This document shows positions 56,883 through 64,000 of a stretch of DNA of 64,000 bases, in pieces. The notes under the pieces were generated by a model. It was given only the letters and a program-made list of their open reading frames with translations. It was not told where the DNA came from and searched no databases. Location of the stretch: contig PANN01000014.1 in NCBI GenBank assembly GCA_002707645.1, positions 67,338 to 131,337 on the forward strand, given 5' to 3'. Origin of the DNA: Fidelibacterota bacterium (GTDB taxonomy: Bacteria > Fidelibacterota > Marinisomatia > SCGC-AAA003-L08 > D37C17). The translations under genes were made by a program, and so were the position numbers. The first letter of the stretch is position 1. Each line of letters starts with the position of its first letter.

Positions 56883-58223
56883 TTAGTTTTGTAAAATCTT
56901 GCCCGTAAATTCATATATATCAAACATATTAACTAAACCATCATTATTAATATCTGAAAACCACAAATCCAATCCATCAACTGAAATATTATGTTTAATA
57001 ATATATTTTAATTCCATTACATCTAACATATTTAATTCATTATCAAGATTGATATCTCCCTTGTTATAATATTGTTTTTCTTGTTCAGATAGAATAAAAG
57101 CACCTAATAAACAATAAGGAGCTGCACCATTGTGTCCACCATAAAATTCATTTAACAACTCAAGAGATACTAGATTTGGATCCGCACCATTTTCAATAAA
57201 TCTATTGTAAGCGACAACAGAGTTTTCAAAAGGAATTTGTTCGTCAGCAATTCCATGAAATAAATATAATTTACTTCTTGGAATCCAATCAAGTAAATCA
57301 TTTTCTGCTAGTGTTAATCTAAAAGGAAAATTTAAGTTATTTCTAAATTCATGAATAATATCTGCTCTTAAAATATAAATTGGTATATCTGGCATAAAAT
57401 TATTGATATACCCACCTGAAAAATCTCCATTAAATAATTCTGGTAAAATTTCGGCATATTCAGGTTTAAAAAAATCCTGGACTGTTCCTAAATCATATCT
57501 TTCCATATAAGAAAGAACAACATAAGGCAAATAATATGGATTGATATATTTTTTTCTAGATAACATCAAGTCTACCATTGTACCTGACATATCATATGCT
57601 CCTGCCATAGGAAAAGACATAGTAATGTTTAAATCAGTATGATTTTCTTCTATTTCTTTAACTGCTGCAAGTGCTGCATAACCACCTTCCGAATAGCCAG
57701 CAATATATAATTGGTCATTAAATTGCAGACCATATATTTGGTTGCAAAATTGTCTTGTGGCATAAACCATATCTATCATAACTGTTGCTGTTGGATCTTT
57801 TAATTGATAAGGATGATTAATTTGAGAAACACCTAATCCTAAGTAATCTGGCTCCATGTAGATATAACCTGAAGTTCCAAGCCACATATTTAAATCATTA
57901 AATGATCCCATTGAAGGAGCACTATCTCTTTTTACTTTTGTTCCATGACCAAACAGATACATTGGATAAGCGTAATTATAATCATCAGGAAAAGAAATAA
58001 AACCAGATGCTTCTGAATATTCTCCAAACTGATCTATAGTCTCATAAACAATTGAATATGCTTTAATATTAAATATTGCATTTGGACTCAACTGTCCAAC
58101 TGATGCATCTAGATCTTCTTGTATAATATTAGATTGCATTAATCCTACATATTCAAAAGATATTAAATCACCTCTGTCTGAGAAAATTATTGATATTAAC
58201 ATAATAAATGTGATTTTAAGCAT
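56883..58223 (-). CDS. Secreted alpha/beta hydrolase with C-terminal dockerin repeats
   Basis: 446 residues with a short signal peptide (MLKITFIMLISIIFSDRG). The hydrolase fold has the nucleophile elbow GYSEGGYAAL, an acid in GIADEQIPF and a His in YGGHNGAAPY, in the right order; the layout recalls secretory-lipase-like esterases. The last 50 residues are two dockerin-type repeats (GDINLDNELNMLDVMEL and SDINNDGLVNMFDIYEF), as in the other dockerin protein of the window. It likely acts outside the cell on esters or polymers. Substrate unknown. It lies 3 bases before ribD. Confidence 0.83.
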   Translation of the reverse strand: MLKITFIMLISIIFSDRGDLISFEYVGLMQSNIIQEDLDASVGQLSPNAIFNIKAYSIVYETIDQFGEYSEASGFISFPDDYNYAYPMYLFGHGTKVKRDSAPSMGSFNDLNMWLGTSGYIYMEPDYLGLGVSQINHPYQLKDPTATVMIDMVYATRQFCNQIYGLQFNDQLYIAGYSEGGYAALAAVKEIEENHTDLNITMSFPMAGAYDMSGTMVDLMLSRKKYINPYYLPYVVLSYMERYDLGTVQDFFKPEYAEILPELFNGDFSGGYINNFMPDIPIYILRADIIHEFRNNLNFPFRLTLAENDLLDWIPRSKLYLFHGIADEQIPFENSVVAYNRFIENGADPNLVSLELLNEFYGGHNGAAPYCLLGAFILSEQEKQYYNKGDINLDNELNMLDVMELKYIIKHNISVDGLDLWFSDINNDGLVNMFDIYEFTGKILQN

Positions 58224-58249
58224 GCCTAAAATTACTCCAATATTACTAA

Positions 58250-58807
58250 TTATAGAATTATTTTATTATCTGAAGAATAATTTCTAGCAAATTCGTAACC
58301 TACAACACCCGTTGCAACTGAAACATTTAAGCTTTGTTTAATTCCTCTCATTGGTATTTCAACATGTTGATTCGCTAATTTGGCTAATTCTTCAGATACT
58401 CCTTTAACTTCATTGCCAACAATAAAGCATAAAGGATACGAAGATTTTGAAAGATAAATTGATTTTGACTCAATGGTTTGTTCAACCAAAACAAGTGTAA
58501 TACCATCTTTAAGAACTTGTTTTGCTGCATCAATAGGATTTTCAAAGTGCTCCCAAGGAACAACTTTGTCGGCACCAAGTGCTGTTTTAGATATATCTTC
58601 TCTCGGCGGATAGGCAGTGTATCCAGTTAAATAAATTTTACTAGCACCAAAACCATCAGCGGTCCTAAAAATAGAACCAACATTATGAACAGACCGAACA
58701 TTTTCAACTAAAATTGATATGGGTAGCTTGGGAATTTTTTTTATTTCATCTTCTGTTGGTCTAGAAGCTTTTAATTCATCATTTGTTCTTTTTATTTTGA
58801 TATTCAT
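58250..58807 (-). CDS. TrmH/SpoU-family RNA 2'-O-methyltransferase
   Basis: 185 residues. The SPOUT fold motifs are visible: NVRSVHNVGSIFRTADGFGASKIYL (motif 1), CFIVGNEVKGVSEEL (motif 2) and VEIPMRGIKQSLNVSVATGVV (motif 3, SAM knot). It methylates a ribose in tRNA or rRNA; the exact target is not clear. It is divergent from the thiamine pyrophosphokinase gene with 47 bases between. Confidence 0.9.
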   Translation of the reverse strand: MNIKIKRTNDELKASRPTEDEIKKIPKLPISILVENVRSVHNVGSIFRTADGFGASKIYLTGYTAYPPREDISKTALGADKVVPWEHFENPIDAAKQVLKDGITLVLVEQTIESKSIYLSKSSYPLCFIVGNEVKGVSEELAKLANQHVEIPMRGIKQSLNVSVATGVVGYEFARNYSSDNKIIL

Positions 58808-58854
58808 TTTTTTTAAAATATTATTATATAAATCACATAAATTTACATCTTAAT

Positions 58855-59481
58855 ATGCTTAAAATAAATAAACCTTTAGTTATTGTTGCAAATGGTGAAT
58901 TTCCTAAAAACTCCATTGGATTAAATATATTAAAAAAAGCTAAATTTATTATATGTTGTGATGGAGCAGCAGATAAACTTTTAAAAAATGGATATACACC
59001 TAATCTAATTATAGGTGATTTTGATTCAATCTCTGAAATAAATTATACAGAATATAGAGGTATTACTCTAAAAGTATTGGATCAATCTAAAAATGATTTA
59101 AGAAAAGCTATTGATTTTAGCATAAAAAATAATATTAATGAATTATCTATAATAGGTGCATCTGGTTTTAGAGAAGATCATTTGATAGGAAATATTTTCA
59201 GCCTATATAAATATCCAAATACCAAGATTAAAATATTTACAGATACTGGAACCTTTCAGCTCATAAATAAATCGCAAAAAATTAAAAGCTTTAAAGGACA
59301 ACAAGTATCATTTTTTTTGGAAGATAAAACTATAAAAATTACTTCTAGTAACTTAAAGTATAACTTTAATAAAAGTACTTTAAATAATCTATTTTCTGGT
59401 ACTTTAAATGAATCAAAAGAAAATTATTTTAATTTAGAAATAAGTCATGGTACACTACTCCTATACAAGAAATACAAGTAA
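58855..59481 (+). CDS. thiN: Thiamine pyrophosphokinase
   Basis: 208 residues. It converts thiamine to thiamine diphosphate. Family motifs are VANGEFP, KFIICCDGAADKLLKNGYTPNLIIGDFDSI near residues 30-60, DQSKNDLRKAIDF and LSIIGASGFREDHLIGN. The C-terminal half is the small beta-barrel thiamine-binding domain, ending with the SHGTLLLYK block. It is followed 2 bases later by a small membrane protein gene. Confidence 0.9.
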   Translation: MLKINKPLVIVANGEFPKNSIGLNILKKAKFIICCDGAADKLLKNGYTPNLIIGDFDSISEINYTEYRGITLKVLDQSKNDLRKAIDFSIKNNINELSIIGASGFREDHLIGNIFSLYKYPNTKIKIFTDTGTFQLINKSQKIKSFKGQQVSFFLEDKTIKITSSNLKYNFNKSTLNNLFSGTLNESKENYFNLEISHGTLLLYKKYK

Positions 59482-59483
59482 AA

Positions 59484-59669
59484 ATGAATATAAAAATTAT
59501 ATTAATAACTATCGTTTCATTCATATTGGTCACAAGTCTATTTATGTATTTAATGATAACAAATAACATAGAGATATTTATTACTCAATTCAAATGGTTC
59601 ATGCGTGCTGCATCACCTTTCGTAATGATTTATTTAATTTATATTGGATCTAAAAATGAATGGAAATAA
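59484..59669 (+). CDS. Small two-helix membrane protein of unknown function
   Basis: 61 residues with two predicted membrane helices (about 5-26 and 38-56), separated by a short polar loop with FKWFMR, ending YIGSKNEWK. Nothing in it points to a known family. Its position, 2 bases after thiN and overlapping the flavoprotein gene by 14 bases, supports it being a real coupled gene. Confidence 0.5.
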   Translation: MNIKIILITIVSFILVTSLFMYLMITNNIEIFITQFKWFMRAASPFVMIYLIYIGSKNEWK

Positions 59670-60891
59670 ATCAAATTTATATGATGCAATAATAGTTGGA
59701 GGTGGTCCTGCGGGGTCTTGTGCTGCATTATATGCAAACAAAATCGGTCTTAAAACAATTATTTTGGAAAAATCACGATTTCCCAGGGATAAAGTGTGCG
59801 GAGATGCTCTTTCAGGAAAAGTTGTGCGATATATGAAAGAATTAGAGATTTTAAATGAGGTGAGTAAACTAGAAGGATCAACTATTAATACAATTACATT
59901 TGGCAGTCCTAACCATAAACAATTTAATGTTTATTTAACAAATAGATACAATAAGAATATAATTAAAGAAGGATACGCAATAAAACGTAGTATTTTTGAT
60001 AATTTTTTATTTAATAAAGCTAATCAACTAACAGATACTAAATTAGGATTTAAGGTAAACAAAATTTTATATAATAATAAAAAAATTATAGGAGTTGAAG
60101 GATTAAATAATAATAATAATAAAGAAAAAATCTATGCTCCTATTATCCTAGGGTGTGATGGAGCAAATTCTACAATTGCTAAAAAATTAGGCCTATACAC
60201 CGATCTTCAGAAAAATTCAGCCATGGCAATACGATGCTATTATAAAAATGTAAAGAATTTAAAAAATCAAATTGAACTTCACTTTGTTGATGAAGTTTTA
60301 CCCGGATATTTTTGGCTTTTCCCAGTTGGTAAAAACACTGCAAATATTGGTATTGGTTTAAGTAAAGAACAAGCAAAAAAAGATACCCGGAAGCTTTCAA
60401 CTATTTTAGATGATGTAACAAATTCAAATTTTTTTAGAAAAAGATTTAAAGATTCAAAAAAAATAGATAGTCCGAAAAGTTGGGTTTTGCCATTAGGACG
60501 AGTAAAAAGAATTAATTATGGAGATGGCTTTATGCTTTTAGGTGATGCTGCTGGATTAATTGACCCTTTTACGGGAGAAGGCATTGGAAATGCAATGGCA
60601 TCAGCAAAATTTGCAATCAAAATTGCATCTAAATGTTTAGAAAAAAATGATTTCTCTTCAAAATTAACTTCCGAATACAATAAAATTCTATGGACAAAAT
60701 TAGGCTCAGAGCTTAAAACTAGCTCCAGACTTCAAGATTTAGCAAATTATAGAGTTCTTCTTAATTTTGTAATGGGTAAAGCATCATCAAATAAAAATGT
60801 GCAGGATATAATAAGCGGCATGTTAGCAAAAGAAATACCTAAAGAAAGATTGACCAACCCTCTTTTTTATTTAAAAATTTTATTATCTTAA
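59656..60891 (+). CDS. Geranylgeranyl-reductase-family FAD-dependent oxidoreductase
   Basis: About 411 residues from ATG 59656; a TTG at 59644 would add four residues. The FAD-binding GGGPAGSCAALYANKIGLKTIILEKSRFPRDKVCGDALSGK matches the geranylgeranyl reductase (ChlP/DGGGPL) family, including the CxxxxxG segment with Cys in KVCGD. The second FAD block is MLLGDAAGLIDPFTGEGIGNAM. Such enzymes saturate isoprenoid chains of lipids or quinones; the substrate here is not known. Its stop is 4 bases from the convergent GST stop. Confidence 0.85.
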   Translation: MNGNKSNLYDAIIVGGGPAGSCAALYANKIGLKTIILEKSRFPRDKVCGDALSGKVVRYMKELEILNEVSKLEGSTINTITFGSPNHKQFNVYLTNRYNKNIIKEGYAIKRSIFDNFLFNKANQLTDTKLGFKVNKILYNNKKIIGVEGLNNNNNKEKIYAPIILGCDGANSTIAKKLGLYTDLQKNSAMAIRCYYKNVKNLKNQIELHFVDEVLPGYFWLFPVGKNTANIGIGLSKEQAKKDTRKLSTILDDVTNSNFFRKRFKDSKKIDSPKSWVLPLGRVKRINYGDGFMLLGDAAGLIDPFTGEGIGNAMASAKFAIKIASKCLEKNDFSSKLTSEYNKILWTKLGSELKTSSRLQDLANYRVLLNFVMGKASSNKNVQDIISGMLAKEIPKERLTNPLFYLKILLS

Positions 60892-60895
60892 ATAT

Positions 60896-61496
60896 CTATT
60901 TCTTATTTTTAATCATAACATCTATAAATAATTTAGATGATGAAATCTGCTCATACCAATAAACGAGTTTTTCATAGTTTTTACTAAACCATTCATAATC
61001 AACATTTGCAAACTGTCTTACAAATGGAAAAATTGCAACATCTGCGATAGAGATACTATCTTTAAAAAAATATTTTGTATTATTTAAGTTTTGTTCATAA
61101 TCCAATAATATATGATTACACTTACTTCTGTAGTAATCTTTTGAAAACTGGGGATATCTATCAGAGTACTTATACTTATCTAGCCACTTCTTGAAAAAAA
61201 AAATCATTTTTATTAATTAAATCAATTTCACTATTACCATCAACAGATATCCATGTTTGATTTTTATTATTTCTTAGTGCCCATAACATGATTTCTAAAC
61301 TTTCATCTATCACTTCACCTTTTTTATTAATTAGTACTGGCACAGTACCTTTTTTTGAAGCTTTATAAAGCTCTTCTGGTCTATTTTTAAGAGAAATTTC
61401 TATTATTTCTACTTGTATTTTTGAATATAGAAGTGCCATCCTAGCACGGATTGCGTATGGTCAGCGCCTATAAGAGAATAGAAGATGATTTTTCAA
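60896..61496 (-). CDS. Glutathione S-transferase with in-frame UGA (probable selenocysteine), frameshifted
   Basis: From TTG 61496 the frame reads MKNHLLFSYRR, then TGA at 61461-61463, then PYAIRARMALLYSKIQVEII. This aligns with GSTs that have RRCPYAxRARMAL, the UGA taking the place of the catalytic-site Cys. The thioredoxin-like domain continues to KGTVPVLINKKGEVIDESLEIMLWAL. At the A10 run (61194-61203 on the + strand) one base too many breaks the frame. With one removed the protein continues as FFFKKWLDKYKYSDRYPQFS into the helical domain (DSISIADVAIFPFVRQFANVDYEWF) to a stop at 60896. Total is about 200 residues. A start at ATG 61439 would lack the active-site strand, so the longer start is preferred. 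A decayed gene is the alternative. Confidence 0.7.
61435..61463 (-). promoter_or_regulatory. UGA selenocysteine codon with candidate bacterial SECIS hairpin
   Basis: Directly after UGA (61463-61461) the mRNA can form GCAAUCC (61454-61448) paired with GGAUGGC (61441-61435), six Watson-Crick pairs with one A/G mismatch, around a six-base loop GUGCUA that begins with G. The UGA-to-loop distance is 13 bases, slightly shorter than in E. coli fdhF. The structure was found by eye, not by folding. Confidence 0.5.
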
Positions 61497-61500
61497 AATT

Positions 61501-62862
61501 TTAACAATTATTAACTACTACTGTTTTCATATTAACAAATTCTCTAATTCCATATTTTGATAATTCGATACCATAACCAGATTTTTTAACTCCTCCAAAC
61601 GGTAATCTTGGATCAGATTTTGTCATATCATTTATGAAAACTGCACCAGTTTCTATTTTATTAGCTATTTTTTTACCATTTTCTGTATTAGAAGTCCAAA
61701 CACTTCCACCCAATCCATAATCACTATTATTTGCTAATCTAATAGCTTCTTCAACACTCTTTATTCTTGTAACACAAAATATTGGACCAAAAGTCTCATA
61801 ATTAAAAACATCCATTTTTTCATTAACATTAATAAGTAGAGTGGGATAATAATAAGAATCTTTCTTTTTACCACCACATATACACTTGGCACCCTTTTTA
61901 ATTGAAGATTGAACTAAACGATCTATTTCATCAATAAATTCGATTTTTGCTAAAGGTCCTATTTGAGTTTCATCTAATAGTGGATCACCTACTTTTAGGT
62001 TCTTAATTAAACTTTCTACTTTTGCAACAAAACTATCATGAATTTTATCATGAATCAAAAATCTTTTTGCTGCAATACAGCTTTGGCCGGTATTAAGGAA
62101 TCTTGCAGCGACAGCTGTTTTGGCTGCTTTTTGTATATCAGCATCTTCTAAAACAATAAAACAATCTGATCCACCTAATTCTAAAACAGTTTTTTTTATT
62201 TCTTTTCCTGCTTGCATTGCTACTTGAGAACCAGCATATTCACTTCCTGTTAATGTTACAGCTTTAACTGCATTATTGGAAATAACACTTGCTACCTGTG
62301 ATGAGGAAATTAGAAGTGTCTTAAAAACATTTGGATAAGGACAACATTCTTTAATTAATTTTTCAATTAATAATGCACAACCGCTAACATTTGAAGCATG
62401 TTTTAAAATACAAACATTACCAGCCATCAAAGATGGAGCAATAAACCTAAATACTTGCCAATAGGGAAAATTCCATGGCATAATACCAAATACAATTCCT
62501 ATTGGATCGTATTGAATAAAACTTTCTGAAAAATCTGATTCGATATACTCATTTTTTAAAAAGTTTTCAGCATTTAACGCATAATATTCTAAAACCCATA
62601 CACTTTTTAATACTTCTAATTTTGATTCAGCTATAGGCTTACCCATTTCAAGTGAAATCATTTTTGAATGGATATTAATTTCTAATTTCAATTTATTTGC
62701 AACAGATAATAAAAAATCTTTTCGTTTATTAAATGATAAATTTTTCCAAAAGGAAAAAGCTACAGATACATCTTCTAATATTAAATTAGTTTTTTCTTCT
62801 GAAAATGTTTCATATTCATTTATTAATTTACGTGTAAAAGGATTTATTGATTTTAATTTCAT
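61501..62862 (-). CDS. NAD(P)-dependent succinate-semialdehyde-type dehydrogenase
   Basis: 453 residues, aldehyde dehydrogenase family. The start LKSINPFTRKLINEY and the dense-middle GIMPWNFPYWQVFRFIAPSLMAGN match succinate-semialdehyde dehydrogenases (GabD/Sad). The general base Glu is in KKTVLELGGSD and the catalytic Cys in NTGQSCIAAKR. ETFGPIFCVTRI and LPFGGVKKSGYG are the usual C-terminal blocks. The substrate specificity is not certain. It is followed 4 bases later by the TTG start of the GST gene, and it is divergent from pruA across 110 AT-rich bases. Confidence 0.85.
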   Translation of the reverse strand: MKLKSINPFTRKLINEYETFSEEKTNLILEDVSVAFSFWKNLSFNKRKDFLLSVANKLKLEINIHSKMISLEMGKPIAESKLEVLKSVWVLEYYALNAENFLKNEYIESDFSESFIQYDPIGIVFGIMPWNFPYWQVFRFIAPSLMAGNVCILKHASNVSGCALLIEKLIKECCPYPNVFKTLLISSSQVASVISNNAVKAVTLTGSEYAGSQVAMQAGKEIKKTVLELGGSDCFIVLEDADIQKAAKTAVAARFLNTGQSCIAAKRFLIHDKIHDSFVAKVESLIKNLKVGDPLLDETQIGPLAKIEFIDEIDRLVQSSIKKGAKCICGGKKKDSYYYPTLLINVNEKMDVFNYETFGPIFCVTRIKSVEEAIRLANNSDYGLGGSVWTSNTENGKKIANKIETGAVFINDMTKSDPRLPFGGVKKSGYGIELSKYGIREFVNMKTVVVNNC

Positions 62863-62972
62863 ATTATATTTATTAAGAATTATAATAAAAATTTAAACAA
62901 AAAAATAATAATAAATAAATTAATAAATATTAAATTATTGAATCAATTTTTATATAAAACTAAGGTATTATA

Positions 62973-64000
62973 ATGAGCGAATTAAATTTCCAAATGAGAG
63001 AAGCTGTAAATGAACCAATTAAAGATTACAAAGCTGGTAGTAAAGAAAAAGCGTCATTAAAAAAAACTCTAATAGAATTAAAATCTAAAGTTATAGATAT
63101 TCCAATTATAATTGACGGTAAAGAAATAACCACAAATAATACAAGCAAGTGTGTTATTCCACATGACCACAAGCATGTTCTTGCACATTATCATAAAGCA
63201 GGTGAAAAAGAAGTATTAATGGCTATTGAGAGTAATTTAAAAGCTTGGAAAAAATGGTCAGTAACACCCTTAGAAGAAAGAATTAAAATTTTCAATAAAA
63301 TGGCAGATTTATTAGCTGGACCATATAGAGATTTAATTAATGCTTCAACAATGCTTGGACAAAGCAAAAATGTCTATCAAGCCGAAATCGATGCTGCATG
63401 TGAGTTAATAGATTTTTTTAATTTTAACTGCGAATACCTTTATAATATACATAAACAACAACCAAAATATTCTCCTGAAGGAATGAAAAATTCAACTGAG
63501 TATAGAGCTCTAGAGGGTTTTGTATTTGCAGTAGCGCCCTTTAACTTTACTTCTATCGCAGCAAATTTATCTTGTGCACCTGCTTTGCTTGGTAACGTTA
63601 CTTTATTTAAACCTGCTTCTTCATCAGTATACTCAGGTTATTTTCTTATGAAACTATTTAAGGAAGCTGGATTGCCGGATGGAGTTATAAATTTTATTCC
63701 TGGCTCAGGAAAAAACATTGGTAATATTGTATTAAATCATTCTGATTTAGCTGGAATACACTTTACAGGATCTACACGTGTATTTCAAGGAATGTGGACA
63801 ACAGTTGGTAAAAATATCAAAAACTATAAAACATACCCTAGAATAGTAGGTGAAACTGGCGGAAAAGATTTTATTTTAGCACATAAAAGTGCAAATAGAG
63901 AAGCTCTTTCTACAGCTATGATCAGAGGTGCGTTTGAATATCAAGGTCAAAAATGTTCGGCAGCATCTAGATGTTATTTGCCTCTGGAGGTTTGGGAAGA
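62973..64000 (+). CDS. pruA: L-glutamate gamma-semialdehyde dehydrogenase (5' part; continues beyond the window)
   Basis: The frame begins at ATG 62973 after TAAGGTATTATA and stays open to the right edge; about 342 residues are visible. MSELNFQMREAVNEPIKDYKAGS and the segment PYRDLINASTMLGQSKNVYQAEIDAACELIDFF match delta-1-pyrroline-5-carboxylate dehydrogenases (ALDH4A1/PruA type). VAPFNFTSIAANL, LFKPASSSVYSGYFL, GSTRVFQGMW and GETGGKDFILAH follow, then the catalytic Cys in YQGQKCSAASR. It makes glutamate from proline breakdown. It is divergent from the dehydrogenase at 61501-62862, and no proline dehydrogenase is visible. Confidence 0.92.
   Translation, partial: MSELNFQMREAVNEPIKDYKAGSKEKASLKKTLIELKSKVIDIPIIIDGKEITTNNTSKCVIPHDHKHVLAHYHKAGEKEVLMAIESNLKAWKKWSVTPLEERIKIFNKMADLLAGPYRDLINASTMLGQSKNVYQAEIDAACELIDFFNFNCEYLYNIHKQQPKYSPEGMKNSTEYRALEGFVFAVAPFNFTSIAANLSCAPALLGNVTLFKPASSSVYSGYFLMKLFKEAGLPDGVINFIPGSGKNIGNIVLNHSDLAGIHFTGSTRVFQGMWTTVGKNIKNYKTYPRIVGETGGKDFILAHKSANREALSTAMIRGAFEYQGQKCSAASRCYLPLEVWE

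Overview
The window is strongly AT-rich and almost wall-to-wall coding, with overlapping or abutting genes. Its gene content suggests a streamlined, free-living, probably marine Gram-negative bacterium of the Fibrobacterota-Chlorobiota-Bacteroidota side of the tree. My best guess is Candidatus Marinimicrobia / Neomarinimicrobiota (SAR406). The reasons are secreted proteins ending in dockerin-type Ca-binding repeats or a type IX secretion (T9SS) C-terminal domain, a TonB-dependent receptor paired with a sodium symporter, a long-form IspG, a six-S1-domain RpsA, a Bacteroidota-like ParC/ParE pair, and a 31-residue AURKAIP1/COX24-type protein. This placement is inference; no rRNA is present.

Layout. 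1-2365 (+): end of a TonB receptor and an SSS-family symporter. 2385-5789 (-): a divergent ketol-acid reductoisomerase homologue, a YhbY RNA-binding protein and a secreted dockerin protein. 5790-6092: the only long non-coding gap, with an orphan terminator and a possible small RNA. 6093-9266 (+): malate dehydrogenase, alanine/glycine symporter, inositol monophosphatase. 9259-48994: about 40 kb transcribed leftward. Read in the direction of transcription it holds ispG, dut, groS-groL, a terminator, smpB, tyrS, an NlpC/P60 protein, an HNH protein, trpS, a pseudouridine synthase, cmk, rpsA, tsaD, a vWA membrane protein, a compact polysaccharide locus (Wza- and Wzz-like proteins, two sulfotransferases, GT2, polymerase/ligase, GT4), serS, a lytic transglycosylase, sppA, an HU protein, the COX24-like mini-gene, a terminator, xseA-xseB, nadK, a DUF885-like lipoprotein, parE-parC, an unknown protein, tnaA, purL and a YbdK-type ligase. 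49060-50382 (+): POT peptide transporter. 50383-58807 (-): riboflavin genes ribD-ribE-ribBA-ribH followed by two envelope proteins, preceded by a dockerin hydrolase and an RNA methyltransferase. 58855-60891 (+): thiamine pyrophosphokinase, a small membrane protein and a geranylgeranyl-reductase-type flavoprotein. 60896-62862 (-): a glutathione S-transferase and a succinate-semialdehyde-type dehydrogenase. 62973-end (+): 5' part of pruA.

Two observations stand out. First, the glutathione S-transferase has an in-frame TGA exactly where the family has its CPYA cysteine, followed at once by a hairpin, so it looks like a selenoprotein. Second, four genes (DUF885-like, serS, ribBA, gst) are each broken by one base in an A/T homopolymer, and in each case the rest of the protein continues in another frame. 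Since serS is essential, this is either homopolymer error in the assembly or a genome that relies on slippage at poly(A). The ketol-acid reductoisomerase homologue has also lost a catalytic lysine and a metal-binding glutamate.
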